Below are positions 55,401 through 64,000 of a stretch of DNA of 64,000 nt, in pieces. Numbering within the stretch: the stretch's first letter is position 1; the number at the start of each line of letters is the position of its first letter. The stretch spans positions 3,162,001 through 3,226,000 of the forward strand of contig NZ_CP037953.1 in the NCBI RefSeq assembly GCF_009756665.1. The letters are read 5' to 3'. The notes beneath the pieces are model-generated. The model saw only the letters and a list, made by a program, of their open reading frames with translations. It was not told the DNA's origin and did not search any database. The DNA comes from Permianibacter aggregans (GTDB taxonomy: Bacteria; Pseudomonadota; Gammaproteobacteria; Enterobacterales; Permianibacteraceae). A program made the position numbers and the translations under genes.

Positions 55401-56066
55401 TTAAAATTGAAACTGCGGCTTGGTTGGCGCGTTGATCAGCAGCACCGCCTGCGTCTCAAACAAATTCTCGGTGGTCCAGCTTTCTTCACCGGTGCGGGTG
55501 ATCAGCTTGGCGGTGCTGGTGGGGCCTTCACCTTCGATGGCGAACAGCCGGCCGCCGACTTTCAGGCTGCGCTTGAAGCTTTCCGGCAGCTCGATCAGCG
55601 AACCGGTAATGGCGATCACGTCATAAGGACCGTAATGATCCCAACCGGCCGAAGCGTCGCCGACTTCCAGCGTCACCTTGCTGCCAAGGTTCAGGTTATC
55701 GAGCCGACTTTGGGCGCCAGTGACGAATTCCGGGATGATGTCGACGCTGTAGACATGGCGGCCAAGGCTCGCCAGCAAGGCAGTGACATAACCGCTGCCG
55801 GTGCCGACTTCGAGAATGCTGTCGCCAGGCTGGATGTCCAACGCCTGGACCAAGCGGCCTTCTTCGCGCGGCGGCATCATTTCCTGACCGTGGCCCAGCG
55901 GAATGCGGACATCGGCAAAAGCCAGGTTGGTATAACGGGCCGGCACGAATTGTTCGCGCGGCAGGCTGGCCATCAGGTCAAGCACACGGCTGTCGAGCAC
56001 ATCCCAGGTACGTACCTGTTGCTCGACCATGTTGAAACGGGCTTTTTCGGTATTCAGTGACGACAT
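55401..56066 (-). CDS. Protein-L-isoaspartate O-methyltransferase-like protein
   Basis: 221 residues. MVEQQVRTWDVLDSRVLDLMASLPREQFVP and SAM motif ILEVGTGSGYVTALLASLG match the Pcm family; GDASAGWDHYGPYDVIAITG follows. In this tolC-linked subgroup the true substrate is uncertain; repair of isoaspartate is the family role. Divergent to thiC. Confidence 0.88.
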   Translation of the reverse strand: MSSLNTEKARFNMVEQQVRTWDVLDSRVLDLMASLPREQFVPARYTNLAFADVRIPLGHGQEMMPPREEGRLVQALDIQPGDSILEVGTGSGYVTALLASLGRHVYSVDIIPEFVTGAQSRLDNLNLGSKVTLEVGDASAGWDHYGPYDVIAITGSLIELPESFKRSLKVGGRLFAIEGEGPTSTAKLITRTGEESWTTENLFETQAVLLINAPTKPQFQF

Positions 56067-56234
56067 AGCGATTTATCGGTCCAAGACGGTTGCCGTCCGT
56101 TGCTGGCAGCCGCGGCGATGGGCGGCCAGAGTAGGAGGGCGTAGGGCACACAAACAAGCCCGCAAGTGTAACAGATTGTGGCCTTTGCAGCTTGCGCCGG
56201 CGCAAATCCGGCTGGGGTGAAAAAGCCCCACGGT

Positions 56235-56264
56235 TTGCCGGCTTTGACCGCTAAACGGTATAGT
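56235..56264 (+). promoter_or_regulatory. Candidate promoter of thiC
   Basis: TTGCCG (-35) and TATAGT (-10) separated by 18 bases. The predicted leader is about 55 nt, too short for a TPP riboswitch, and no THI-box consensus was seen. Confidence 0.45.
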
Positions 56265-56316
56265 GCCGGATCAATTTTCCGCGATTTTCGCGCCATTTTC
56301 GCTGTTTCCAGTCTGA

Positions 56317-58206
<1,890 letters not shown>

Positions 58207-58217
58207 GTGCGGCGGCT

Positions 58218-59720
58218 ATGGCTAACGACGAGTTTGACCTTGATGATCTGGAACCGGAAGGCGCGCAACCCGCGCCTTCCCTGTCTTCATCTAGAGGTTC
58301 TTCGTTCGGCAGCAAGGTCTGGCGTGACCGAGCGCTGAGCGAGCAGTTTTTGCGCCGGCAAGACGTCGAGACCCTAAGCTTATGGTTGCTGCAGGCGGCC
58401 GACGAAGACAATGAATCCCGCCGTCGTCTGGTGTTACGGGCCAAACTCGATCTGGCCGATGATCTGAACAGCCAGAAAAAATGGTTGACCAGTGTTATCG
58501 GCAAACCGAGCCGGCTCGATAAACGCCGCTTGAAAACGTATTTACCGCGTCAACGCTTGTTGCTGGAGCTATTCGGAAAACTAAGCGAGCAACAGCGCTG
58601 GGCCGATTTGACCGTGCTCTGTGAGCACGCATTACAGCGCCTGTTTGTTGCGCTCGATCATGCCGATGACAGCGAGGGCGAGTTCGCCCATTTTTGTCAG
58701 CAGGTGTTGGAGTTGCACCGAATCGCTGCGCAATTTATGGCACAGCCGGAATTGCTTGGCGCACAGGTCGCTCGTCTGCTGGTGCGGGCACCGGAAGGCG
58801 TCATGGCGCTGGAGCCGTATTTGCCGCTGCTTGGCGAACGCGGCCAGCTGCGTTTCGGCGCGTCGCTGGAATTATTGTGGCAGGCGATGCAGATTGATGA
58901 AGTGCGGCAAAGCAGCAGCGCCAATCAAACGGCGGTGCGTTCGCTGCTGATGCACTGGTATCTGCATCAGGGCCAGATCGACGACTGGCTGCAACTGAAA
59001 CAACAGGAACACTGGCTGCCGGAAACCGTGCGCGAAGTGGCGCAAACCCTGCGCGATGCCAACCGTATTCGCGAAGCGATTCAGGTGTTGGAGCAGGGTA
59101 TACGTCAATACCCGGATGCGTTTCCGATTCGCAAAATGTTGGTCGAGTTTTATTTGCATGATGGCCTGCAGGAAGAAGCCACCGAGATGCTTTGGCAGCA
59201 GTTCTTGCGCTCGCCAACGGCGCAACACTATGCCCAGTTACGAGCGATTCTGCCGGAAACCGAACGGCAGCGTTGGCGCGATAAAGCGCTGGTTCATGCC
59301 CGCGACGTCGAAACGAAAATCAACGCCGAACATGGCGGTCTTCCGTATAAGGGCGTGCAACTGGCGATTTGGCTGGCCGAAGGCAACGATGATGAAGCAC
59401 TGAGCATTGCCCGCCAATTCCGCTGTGATGCGGTGACCGTCGAGGCGCTGGCGCTGCGTTTGGAAAGCACGCATCAGGAAGAGGCGGCGCAACTGCATCA
59501 GCAATTGATTCAACGGGAGATTGAACGGCCAAGCACCGTGCATTTCGATGACGCGCTCGATCGCCTGCATCATTTGCGTGCCGTGCTCGACCCGATGGTG
59601 TTCTGGGCACTGCTGACCCGATTGCGTTTGCAATTCGCGCACAACCGCAAATTTGTGCAAAAACTCAATGAGAACTGGAGTCCATATCTTGACGGCCAAG
59701 AACCTTCCGCCACCGGTTGA
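58218..59720 (+). CDS. Helical-repeat cytoplasmic protein of unknown function
   Basis: 500 residues. An acidic, low-complexity N-terminus (MANDEFDLDDLEPEGAQPA) then all-helical TPR/DUF-like repeats (VLEQGIRQYPDAFPIRKMLVEFYLHDGLQEEATEMLWQQFL). Starts 11 bases after thiC and its end overlaps the nudF start, so it may be an operon member; function unknown. I do not recognise the family with certainty. Confidence 0.7.
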   Translation: MANDEFDLDDLEPEGAQPAPSLSSSRGSSFGSKVWRDRALSEQFLRRQDVETLSLWLLQAADEDNESRRRLVLRAKLDLADDLNSQKKWLTSVIGKPSRLDKRRLKTYLPRQRLLLELFGKLSEQQRWADLTVLCEHALQRLFVALDHADDSEGEFAHFCQQVLELHRIAAQFMAQPELLGAQVARLLVRAPEGVMALEPYLPLLGERGQLRFGASLELLWQAMQIDEVRQSSSANQTAVRSLLMHWYLHQGQIDDWLQLKQQEHWLPETVREVAQTLRDANRIREAIQVLEQGIRQYPDAFPIRKMLVEFYLHDGLQEEATEMLWQQFLRSPTAQHYAQLRAILPETERQRWRDKALVHARDVETKINAEHGGLPYKGVQLAIWLAEGNDDEALSIARQFRCDAVTVEALALRLESTHQEEAAQLHQQLIQREIERPSTVHFDDALDRLHHLRAVLDPMVFWALLTRLRLQFAHNRKFVQKLNENWSPYLDGQEPSATG

Positions 59721-60309
59721 ACCTTTCAAGCACGATGACGTGAGCATCAGCTCGCGCGAGGATCTGTATCGCGGGTATTTTCGTGCCGAGAAAGTGCAGT
59801 TCCGTCATCGCCGTTTCAAAGGTGATATCAGTAACACGGTGACCCGCGAATTGTTTATCACCAAAGGCGCGGTATCGGTGCTGCTCTACGATCCAAAATT
59901 GGATGCGGTAGTGTTCGTCGAGCAATTTCGACTCGGCGCGCTCGACAGTCCACGCAGCCCTTGGCAATTGGAAATGGTCGCCGGCATGCTCGACAAATCG
60001 CTGCCGATAGAAGAAATTGCCCGTCGCGAGGCGATGGAAGAAGCCGGCTGCGACATTGCCAGCATGGTGCGCATCGGCAGCTTTTTTACCACGCCCGGCA
60101 TTTGCAACGAACGGTTCCACGTCTATGCCGCAAAAGTTGACGCTTCGTCATTGGCCGAGCATGGCGGTTTGGACGAAGAGCACGAAGATATTCGCATTCA
60201 TGTTGTGCCGCGCCAGCAGGCGTTCGCTTGGCTCGACGACGGCCACGTAGAAAACGCGATGACGGTGCTGGCTTTGCAATGGCTGCGCATTCACGGTACT
60301 AACTGGTAG
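59689..60309 (+). CDS. nudF: ADP-ribose pyrophosphatase (NudF-type)
   Basis: 206 residues from a TTG at 59689 (GGAG eight bases upstream); ATG candidates further upstream lie inside the preceding gene. Hydrolyses ADP-ribose. The Nudix box runs from Gly99 to Gly120 with REAMEEAG at 113-120. The operon with yqiB and cpdA repeats the enteric nudF-yqiB-cpdA order. Confidence 0.92.
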   Translation: MTAKNLPPPVEPFKHDDVSISSREDLYRGYFRAEKVQFRHRRFKGDISNTVTRELFITKGAVSVLLYDPKLDAVVFVEQFRLGALDSPRSPWQLEMVAGMLDKSLPIEEIARREAMEEAGCDIASMVRIGSFFTTPGICNERFHVYAAKVDASSLAEHGGLDEEHEDIRIHVVPRQQAFAWLDDGHVENAMTVLALQWLRIHGTNW

Positions 60310-60401
60310 CCGTGTCGTCAGAAAAACACGGATCGGTCTTTGCGCCATTTGTTGATAAGGTCGACTGGTCGACCTGCATATCGTGAGTTAGGCTTAAGCG
60401 T

Positions 60402-60881
60402 ATGAATACCCTGTTCCGACAATTGAAACAGCGCAAGCATGTGCCAGACCTTGAGCACCTGCTGGATACCTGTGCCTGCAATTACGAGCGGCTGATGGGC
60501 ATTCTGGCGCTGGCCAGCGATGTTGAGGCGTTTCCAGCCAAGGCGGCCTTGCAGATTATTCCGATGGACCAGGACCGTTACACCTCGACGCTGCAATTGC
60601 GTGAAGTCGGTGCGGCGTTGCCGTATTCCGGCAATATTACGGCGCTGATTGTGCGCCTTTACCACGACGCTCAGCTCGCTGAAGTGCTACAGTGGCCCAA
60701 CAAGCGCATCTTGCGTGGCAGTTATCCTTACCCGAATGATCGTATGGCCCAGCGTGACGAAAAAGAGCAGCTGAACCGGTTTTTGACCGAGTGGATGCAG
60801 GATTTGCTGGCCCGTCGGGTGCCGTTTTACCGTCTGAATGGCCGCGCGGAGTCGGTGCCGGACCTTGGCAGGGAGCCGTAG
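60402..60881 (+). CDS. yqiB: DUF1249 protein (YqiB)
   Basis: 159 residues: CNYERLMGILAL, ALQIIPMDQDRYTSTLQLREVG and DAQLAEVLQWPNKRILRGSYPYPN match DUF1249/YqiB. Cytoplasmic; function unknown. Middle gene of nudF-yqiB-cpdA; the 3 bp gap to cpdA suggests coupling. Confidence 0.9.
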   Translation: MNTLFRQLKQRKHVPDLEHLLDTCACNYERLMGILALASDVEAFPAKAALQIIPMDQDRYTSTLQLREVGAALPYSGNITALIVRLYHDAQLAEVLQWPNKRILRGSYPYPNDRMAQRDEKEQLNRFLTEWMQDLLARRVPFYRLNGRAESVPDLGREP

Positions 60882-60883
60882 GC

Positions 60884-61714
60884 ATGAGTGCCGTCGATAA
60901 GCCGTTTTCTTTGACGACCCGTCAGGCCGATGTCTTGCGCCTGGTGCAAATCACCGATTGCCATCTGTATGCCGACGACGACGGCCAACTGCTCGGCCTG
61001 ACCACGGCCGACAGTTTCAATGCGGTGATCGAAGATATTCCCCAGCATCCGTTGGCCGATGCGTTGTTGGCGACTGGCGATTTGTCGCAGGACGAATCGG
61101 CCGGTTCCTATCAGCGCCTGAAAGCCGGTGTCAAACAGCTTGGTCTGCCGAGCTTTTGGTTGCCGGGCAATCACGACGACCCAGCGCTGATGGCGAAAGA
61201 ACTGGTTGGCGGCAATCTGCATCCACACAAGCGGCTGCTCAGCGCCCATTGGCAAATCATTCTGCTGAATTCCCATGTCGAGCGCCGCGTTTACGGCCGG
61301 CTCGATGATGGCGAGTTGCTAATGCTTGAACGCGCCTTAAATGAATTCCCGAATCATCATGCACTAGTCGTGTTGCACCATCATCCGGTGCCGGTCGAGT
61401 GCGTCTGGCTCGATACCATTGGCTTGAAAAATCCGGAACCGATGTTTGCGCTGTTAAGCAAACATCGACAAAAATCGGTCGTACTCTGGGGCCATGTCCA
61501 TCAGTTTTTTGATGGCGAAAAAGACGGTGTGCGCCTGCTGTCGACACCGTCGACTTGCGTGCAGTTCAAACCGCATTCGCCGGATTTTCAGGCCGACACC
61601 GAAGCGCCTGGCTATCGTTATCTGGATTTGCATGCCGATGGTCGTGTCGACACACAATTGAAGCGCATCGAGCATATTGCCTTTACGGTGGATTACAGCG
61701 TCAAAGGTTATTGA
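60884..61714 (+). CDS. cpdA: 3',5'-cyclic AMP phosphodiesterase (CpdA)
   Basis: 276 residues from ATG 60884 (GGGAG upstream; the frame opens earlier inside yqiB). Metallophosphoesterase motifs DxH (ITDCH), GDxxQD (ATGDLSQD), GNHDD (PGNHDD), and H (WGHVHQ) bind two metals that cleave cAMP. Lowers cAMP and thus tunes CRP signalling. Ends at a strong terminator. Confidence 0.94.
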   Translation: MSAVDKPFSLTTRQADVLRLVQITDCHLYADDDGQLLGLTTADSFNAVIEDIPQHPLADALLATGDLSQDESAGSYQRLKAGVKQLGLPSFWLPGNHDDPALMAKELVGGNLHPHKRLLSAHWQIILLNSHVERRVYGRLDDGELLMLERALNEFPNHHALVVLHHHPVPVECVWLDTIGLKNPEPMFALLSKHRQKSVVLWGHVHQFFDGEKDGVRLLSTPSTCVQFKPHSPDFQADTEAPGYRYLDLHADGRVDTQLKRIEHIAFTVDYSVKGY

Positions 61715-61726
61715 TTCAGTTCCGCA

Positions 61727-61763
61727 AACAAAAGCGGCTGCCATTGGCAGCCGTTTTTGTTTG
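61727..61763. terminator. Bidirectional rho-independent terminator
   Basis: Long hairpin with core arms CGGCTGCC/GGCAGCCG, extended by A/T-rich flanks, between convergent cpdA and chrR. Confidence 0.9.
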
Positions 61764-61773
61764 GTGAAAAAAC

Positions 61774-62439
61774 TCACTGGAGCGCGCGAATAATCGGATT
61801 AAACCACTTGCCTATCGGCCCGGTCAGTTTCAACGGCGCCAGCTGCACAGTAAAACACAGGCAGTCCTCGTTCTTCGACGCGGTTGGGCGATGATTGGTG
61901 TGTTCATCGACCAGCAAGAAATCGCCCGGCTGATACAAGCCGTTCTCATCGGAAAACGAACCTTCAAGCACCAGCGTTACTTCCTGACCTTCATGAGTGT
62001 GGCGCGGTGTTTTGCCGCCAGCACGGATGTGATGCAGCGCGATGACCGTGCCGTCATTCATGATTTTCAGTGTCGCCTGGCGCAATGACCAGCCAATACG
62101 CGTGAATTTTTTCGGCAAGCCTTGCGGCATCAGCTTGTTCAATGGCGCAGGTAAACTGGAGTGAGTGCCTTCCGGCTTCGGCTCGGCTTTCTCTCCCTGT
62201 CGTTGCAGCACTTCCGGTTGCTGCAGACGCGCTTGCAATGCCTGCCAACTGTTGCTGCTCAGTTCGACCGGCGTAACGTTTTCCAGCAGCGTGCCGCCGA
62301 TTTCATTGAGCTGCGCCAAGCGCTGGCGGCACACACTGCACATGCTGCTATGCGCGGCTATGGCCAGGGCCAGGGCCTGGTGCACGTTGCCGGCACTGTA
62401 GGCCTGCAACAAATCGAGGCTGGGATGATGAACTGCCAT
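61774..62439 (-). CDS. chrR: ChrR-type zinc anti-sigma factor
   Basis: 221 residues from ATG 62439 (the longer frame runs into the sigma gene). N-terminal ASD with zinc ligands His5, His30, Cys34, Cys37 (HSSMCSVC), corresponding to R. sphaeroides ChrR, then a cupin-like domain with His147, His149, Glu153 and His183 (HTHEGQE). Holds the adjacent ECF sigma factor inactive until singlet oxygen or related stress. Seven bases after the sigma gene. Confidence 0.93.
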   Translation of the reverse strand: MAVHHPSLDLLQAYSAGNVHQALALAIAAHSSMCSVCRQRLAQLNEIGGTLLENVTPVELSSNSWQALQARLQQPEVLQRQGEKAEPKPEGTHSSLPAPLNKLMPQGLPKKFTRIGWSLRQATLKIMNDGTVIALHHIRAGGKTPRHTHEGQEVTLVLEGSFSDENGLYQPGDFLLVDEHTNHRPTASKNEDCLCFTVQLAPLKLTGPIGKWFNPIIRALQ

Positions 62440-62446
62440 ACACTTC

Positions 62447-63061
62447 TTACCCTTGAACAAAAATGCCATGCAACCGCTGCAAGGCCAGACGCAGTCTGGA
62501 CTTGACGGTGCCAACCGGAATACCGAGTTCGTCAGCAATTTCCTGGTGGGTTTTGTCTTCAAAATACGATTTCTCAATCGCTTCGGCCTGCGCTTCCGGC
62601 AACTCCTGCATGCGCAAACGCAACTGGCCGCCGCGGCGTAACAAATCCACTTGCTCGTCGGTCGGGTCGGCTTCATCAGCGAGCACCGGGTACAAGTCGT
62701 CGGCCGGCAGCAATTCGGTTGGCCCCGCCTTGCGACACTTCAAATCGATAAAACGGTTACGGGCCAGCGTGAAAATCCAGGTGCTGGCTTTGGCTTTCCT
62801 GCGATCGAAGGTTTCGGCGCGACGCCAAATCAGCAGCATGGCTTCCTGCACCATTTCTTCAGCGGTGCGCGCGTCGCAACCAAGACGCAGGAAATAGCTG
62901 TTCAGACGCGGCCCAAAATGGCGATAAATACGCTCAAATGCCGCGTTGTTCTGGCTGGCGCCGATGTCATTCAAACACTGCGCCCATTCGTCGCCGTTGT
63001 TGTTGCTGCTTACCACAGTAGGCCGGCATGTCGTTAAATGGCGGGTACGCGAATTGTACAT
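62447..63061 (-). CDS. ECF sigma factor of the RpoE-ChrR (ECF11-like) type
   Basis: 204 residues from ATG 63061. Region 2 (FERIYRHFGPRLNSYFLRLGCDARTAEEMVQEAMLLIWRRAETFD) and region 4 (LPEAQAEAIEKSYFEDKTHQEIADELGIPVGTVKSRLRLALQRL). The next gene on the strand encodes the ChrR anti-sigma factor, the arrangement of the singlet-oxygen regulon. An autoregulatory promoter match lies at 63099-63128. Confidence 0.94.
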   Translation of the reverse strand: MYNSRTRHLTTCRPTVVSSNNNGDEWAQCLNDIGASQNNAAFERIYRHFGPRLNSYFLRLGCDARTAEEMVQEAMLLIWRRAETFDRRKAKASTWIFTLARNRFIDLKCRKAGPTELLPADDLYPVLADEADPTDEQVDLLRRGGQLRLRMQELPEAQAEAIEKSYFEDKTHQEIADELGIPVGTVKSRLRLALQRLHGIFVQG

Positions 63062-63098
63062 GAGGTTCAAAGCACCGCTTGACGTGTATCCTTGGCTT

Positions 63099-63128
63099 CT
63101 TTTACGCAGCGCAGGTAAGGCCGGATCA
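63099..63128 (-). promoter_or_regulatory. Predicted RpoE/ECF11-type autoregulatory promoter
   Basis: On the minus strand TGATCC (63128-63123), an 18-base spacer and TAAAAG (63104-63099), close to the R. sphaeroides RpoE consensus as I recall it (TGATCC, 18 bases, TAAGA-like). It lies about 38 bases before the sigma gene ATG. Confidence 0.7.
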
Positions 63129-63190
63129 GTGCCCCTGGCGCCGATAACTTCCACGTGCCGACAAAACCCGAGATGTTTCATTGCCCCGCT

Positions 63191-64000
63191 ATGAGTGTTC
63201 AGTACGGCCTGTTGCCGATGCTCGGCTATTGGCCTGCCGACGACGCCCAGATTGTGCTGCTGAGCGGTCCAACGCTGACGCCGGCGCAGACCCGGCAGTT
63301 TTGCGCCCAGCGTCTGATGCAAATGCCGGTGGTGCTGCAGCATTGGGCGCAATGGTCGGCCTCGCTTCAGGCCTCTGACAACCAGCGCTGGGCCGAGCAC
63401 ATCGGTTCCCCGTTCTGGCGCCAGTACGCGCTGGATGTGGCCGAACCGTGGCGGCAATTGCCGTTAGCCACTTATTCCTTGTCCGAGGCACTTGGCCACT
63501 GGCAGCGTCTGCTGGAAGCGCTTTGGCCGTCACGGGCATTGCAATTGCCATCCGCTTTGGCAACCGCAATTAGCGCTCTGAATACGCAAGAATGGCTGAC
63601 AGCACCCGTGGCATTCTGGGCAGAGGAACGGGCCGAATGGGCGACACACGCCGGTTTGCTGTCGGCCCGGTTGCTCAGCATTCCGGTTATGCCTTCCAGC
63701 ACTCAGTGCCGCCTGATCGCCGAGCCGGCTGGTGCCAAATTGTTTCGTTACACCGGCGATGGCCAGCGACCGATTCTAATGGTGTTTGCCACGGTCAATT
63801 CGGCCGAGGTGTTGGATCTGAATGACCAGCATTCGCTATTGCAAGCATTGCAGCGTCAGGGCTTTACCCCGTATTTGCTGGATTGGAGCGCACTTGGACT
63901 GCAGGGTGGCGGGCTCGATGTCTATGAACAACAAGCGCTGCCGTTGGCGCTTGATGCCGTGTGTGCTGATAGTGGACAGCGGCAAAGCGATGTGCTTGGT
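63191..64000 (+). CDS. PhaC-like protein (partial, runs off window end)
   Basis: About 270 codons from ATG 63191 to the window edge with no stop. KLFRYTGDGQRPILMVFATVNSAEVLDLNDQHSLLQALQRQGFTPYLLDW matches the segment upstream of the lipase box in polyhydroxyalkanoate synthases; the lipase box would be beyond the edge. A 185-residue N-terminal part is divergent from typical PhaC. Divergent to the ECF sigma gene, sharing a 129-base intergenic region. Confidence 0.75.
   Translation, partial: MSVQYGLLPMLGYWPADDAQIVLLSGPTLTPAQTRQFCAQRLMQMPVVLQHWAQWSASLQASDNQRWAEHIGSPFWRQYALDVAEPWRQLPLATYSLSEALGHWQRLLEALWPSRALQLPSALATAISALNTQEWLTAPVAFWAEERAEWATHAGLLSARLLSIPVMPSSTQCRLIAEPAGAKLFRYTGDGQRPILMVFATVNSAEVLDLNDQHSLLQALQRQGFTPYLLDWSALGLQGGGLDVYEQQALPLALDAVCADSGQRQSDVLG

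Overview
The window is a contiguous stretch of chromosome from a mid-to-high-GC Gram-negative bacterium, most likely a non-enteric gammaproteobacterium. Evidence: a TPR lipoprotein divergent from hemA-prfA-prmC-moeB and a tolC locus divergent from thiC (both Pseudomonas-like layouts as I remember them), the nudF-yqiB-cpdA operon, rlmJ, and cytochrome-oxidase assembly genes (SURF1-ctaA-cyoE-SCO). A Permianibacter-like genus is possible, but the sequence alone does not prove it.

Layout. 1-14.7 kb is core: partial TPR lipoprotein; hemA-prfA-prmC-moeB; a MacB-like adaptor/ATPase/two-permease export operon; a CorC/HlyC-type CBS protein; a large secreted nuclease. 14.7-29.4 kb is accessory-looking: more than twenty mostly very small genes (RidA, DUF1801, NTF2-like, YciI, four VOC/glyoxalase proteins, two GNATs, two Asp/Glu racemase-family proteins, SMR pump, two cupins, GFA, ABM, DoxX, DUF3052 and others), nearly all on the minus strand, each with its own ribosome binding site. 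It resembles a gene-cassette collection, but I see no integrase or attC sites. It ends at a MerR-type regulator divergent from a DUF2938 membrane protein, with a SoxR-box-like dyad between them, and a truncated Ca2+/Na+ antiporter. 30-33.3 kb has a LysE exporter, a TPR protein and a pRiA4b ORF-3-type protein. 33.4-43.3 kb is a surface/secretome region: solute-binding protein, trypsin-like protease and another secreted protein with PEP-CTERM-like tails, a 985-residue P-domain/dockerin protein, a TonB-dependent receptor and a periplasmic repeat protein.

43.4-64 kb returns to core: Mut7-C protein, HD-GYP phosphodiesterase, SURF1-(oxidase-associated)-ctaA-cyoE, SCO protein, a NarL-type two-component system, tRNA-Gly(CCC), rlmJ, tolC and a Pcm-like methyltransferase divergent from thiC, nudF-yqiB-cpdA, an ECF sigma/ChrR pair with a recognisable RpoE-type autoregulatory promoter, and the start of a PhaC-like gene at the right edge.

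Non-coding signals: two copies of a MITE-like element with 17-bp terminal inverted repeats (1617-1821 and 22859-23000), several short palindromic repeats of families widespread in proteobacteria, and strong hairpin terminators. No CRISPR array, prophage, rRNA or intact transposase was seen. Products are assigned from remembered family motifs; no database search was possible.
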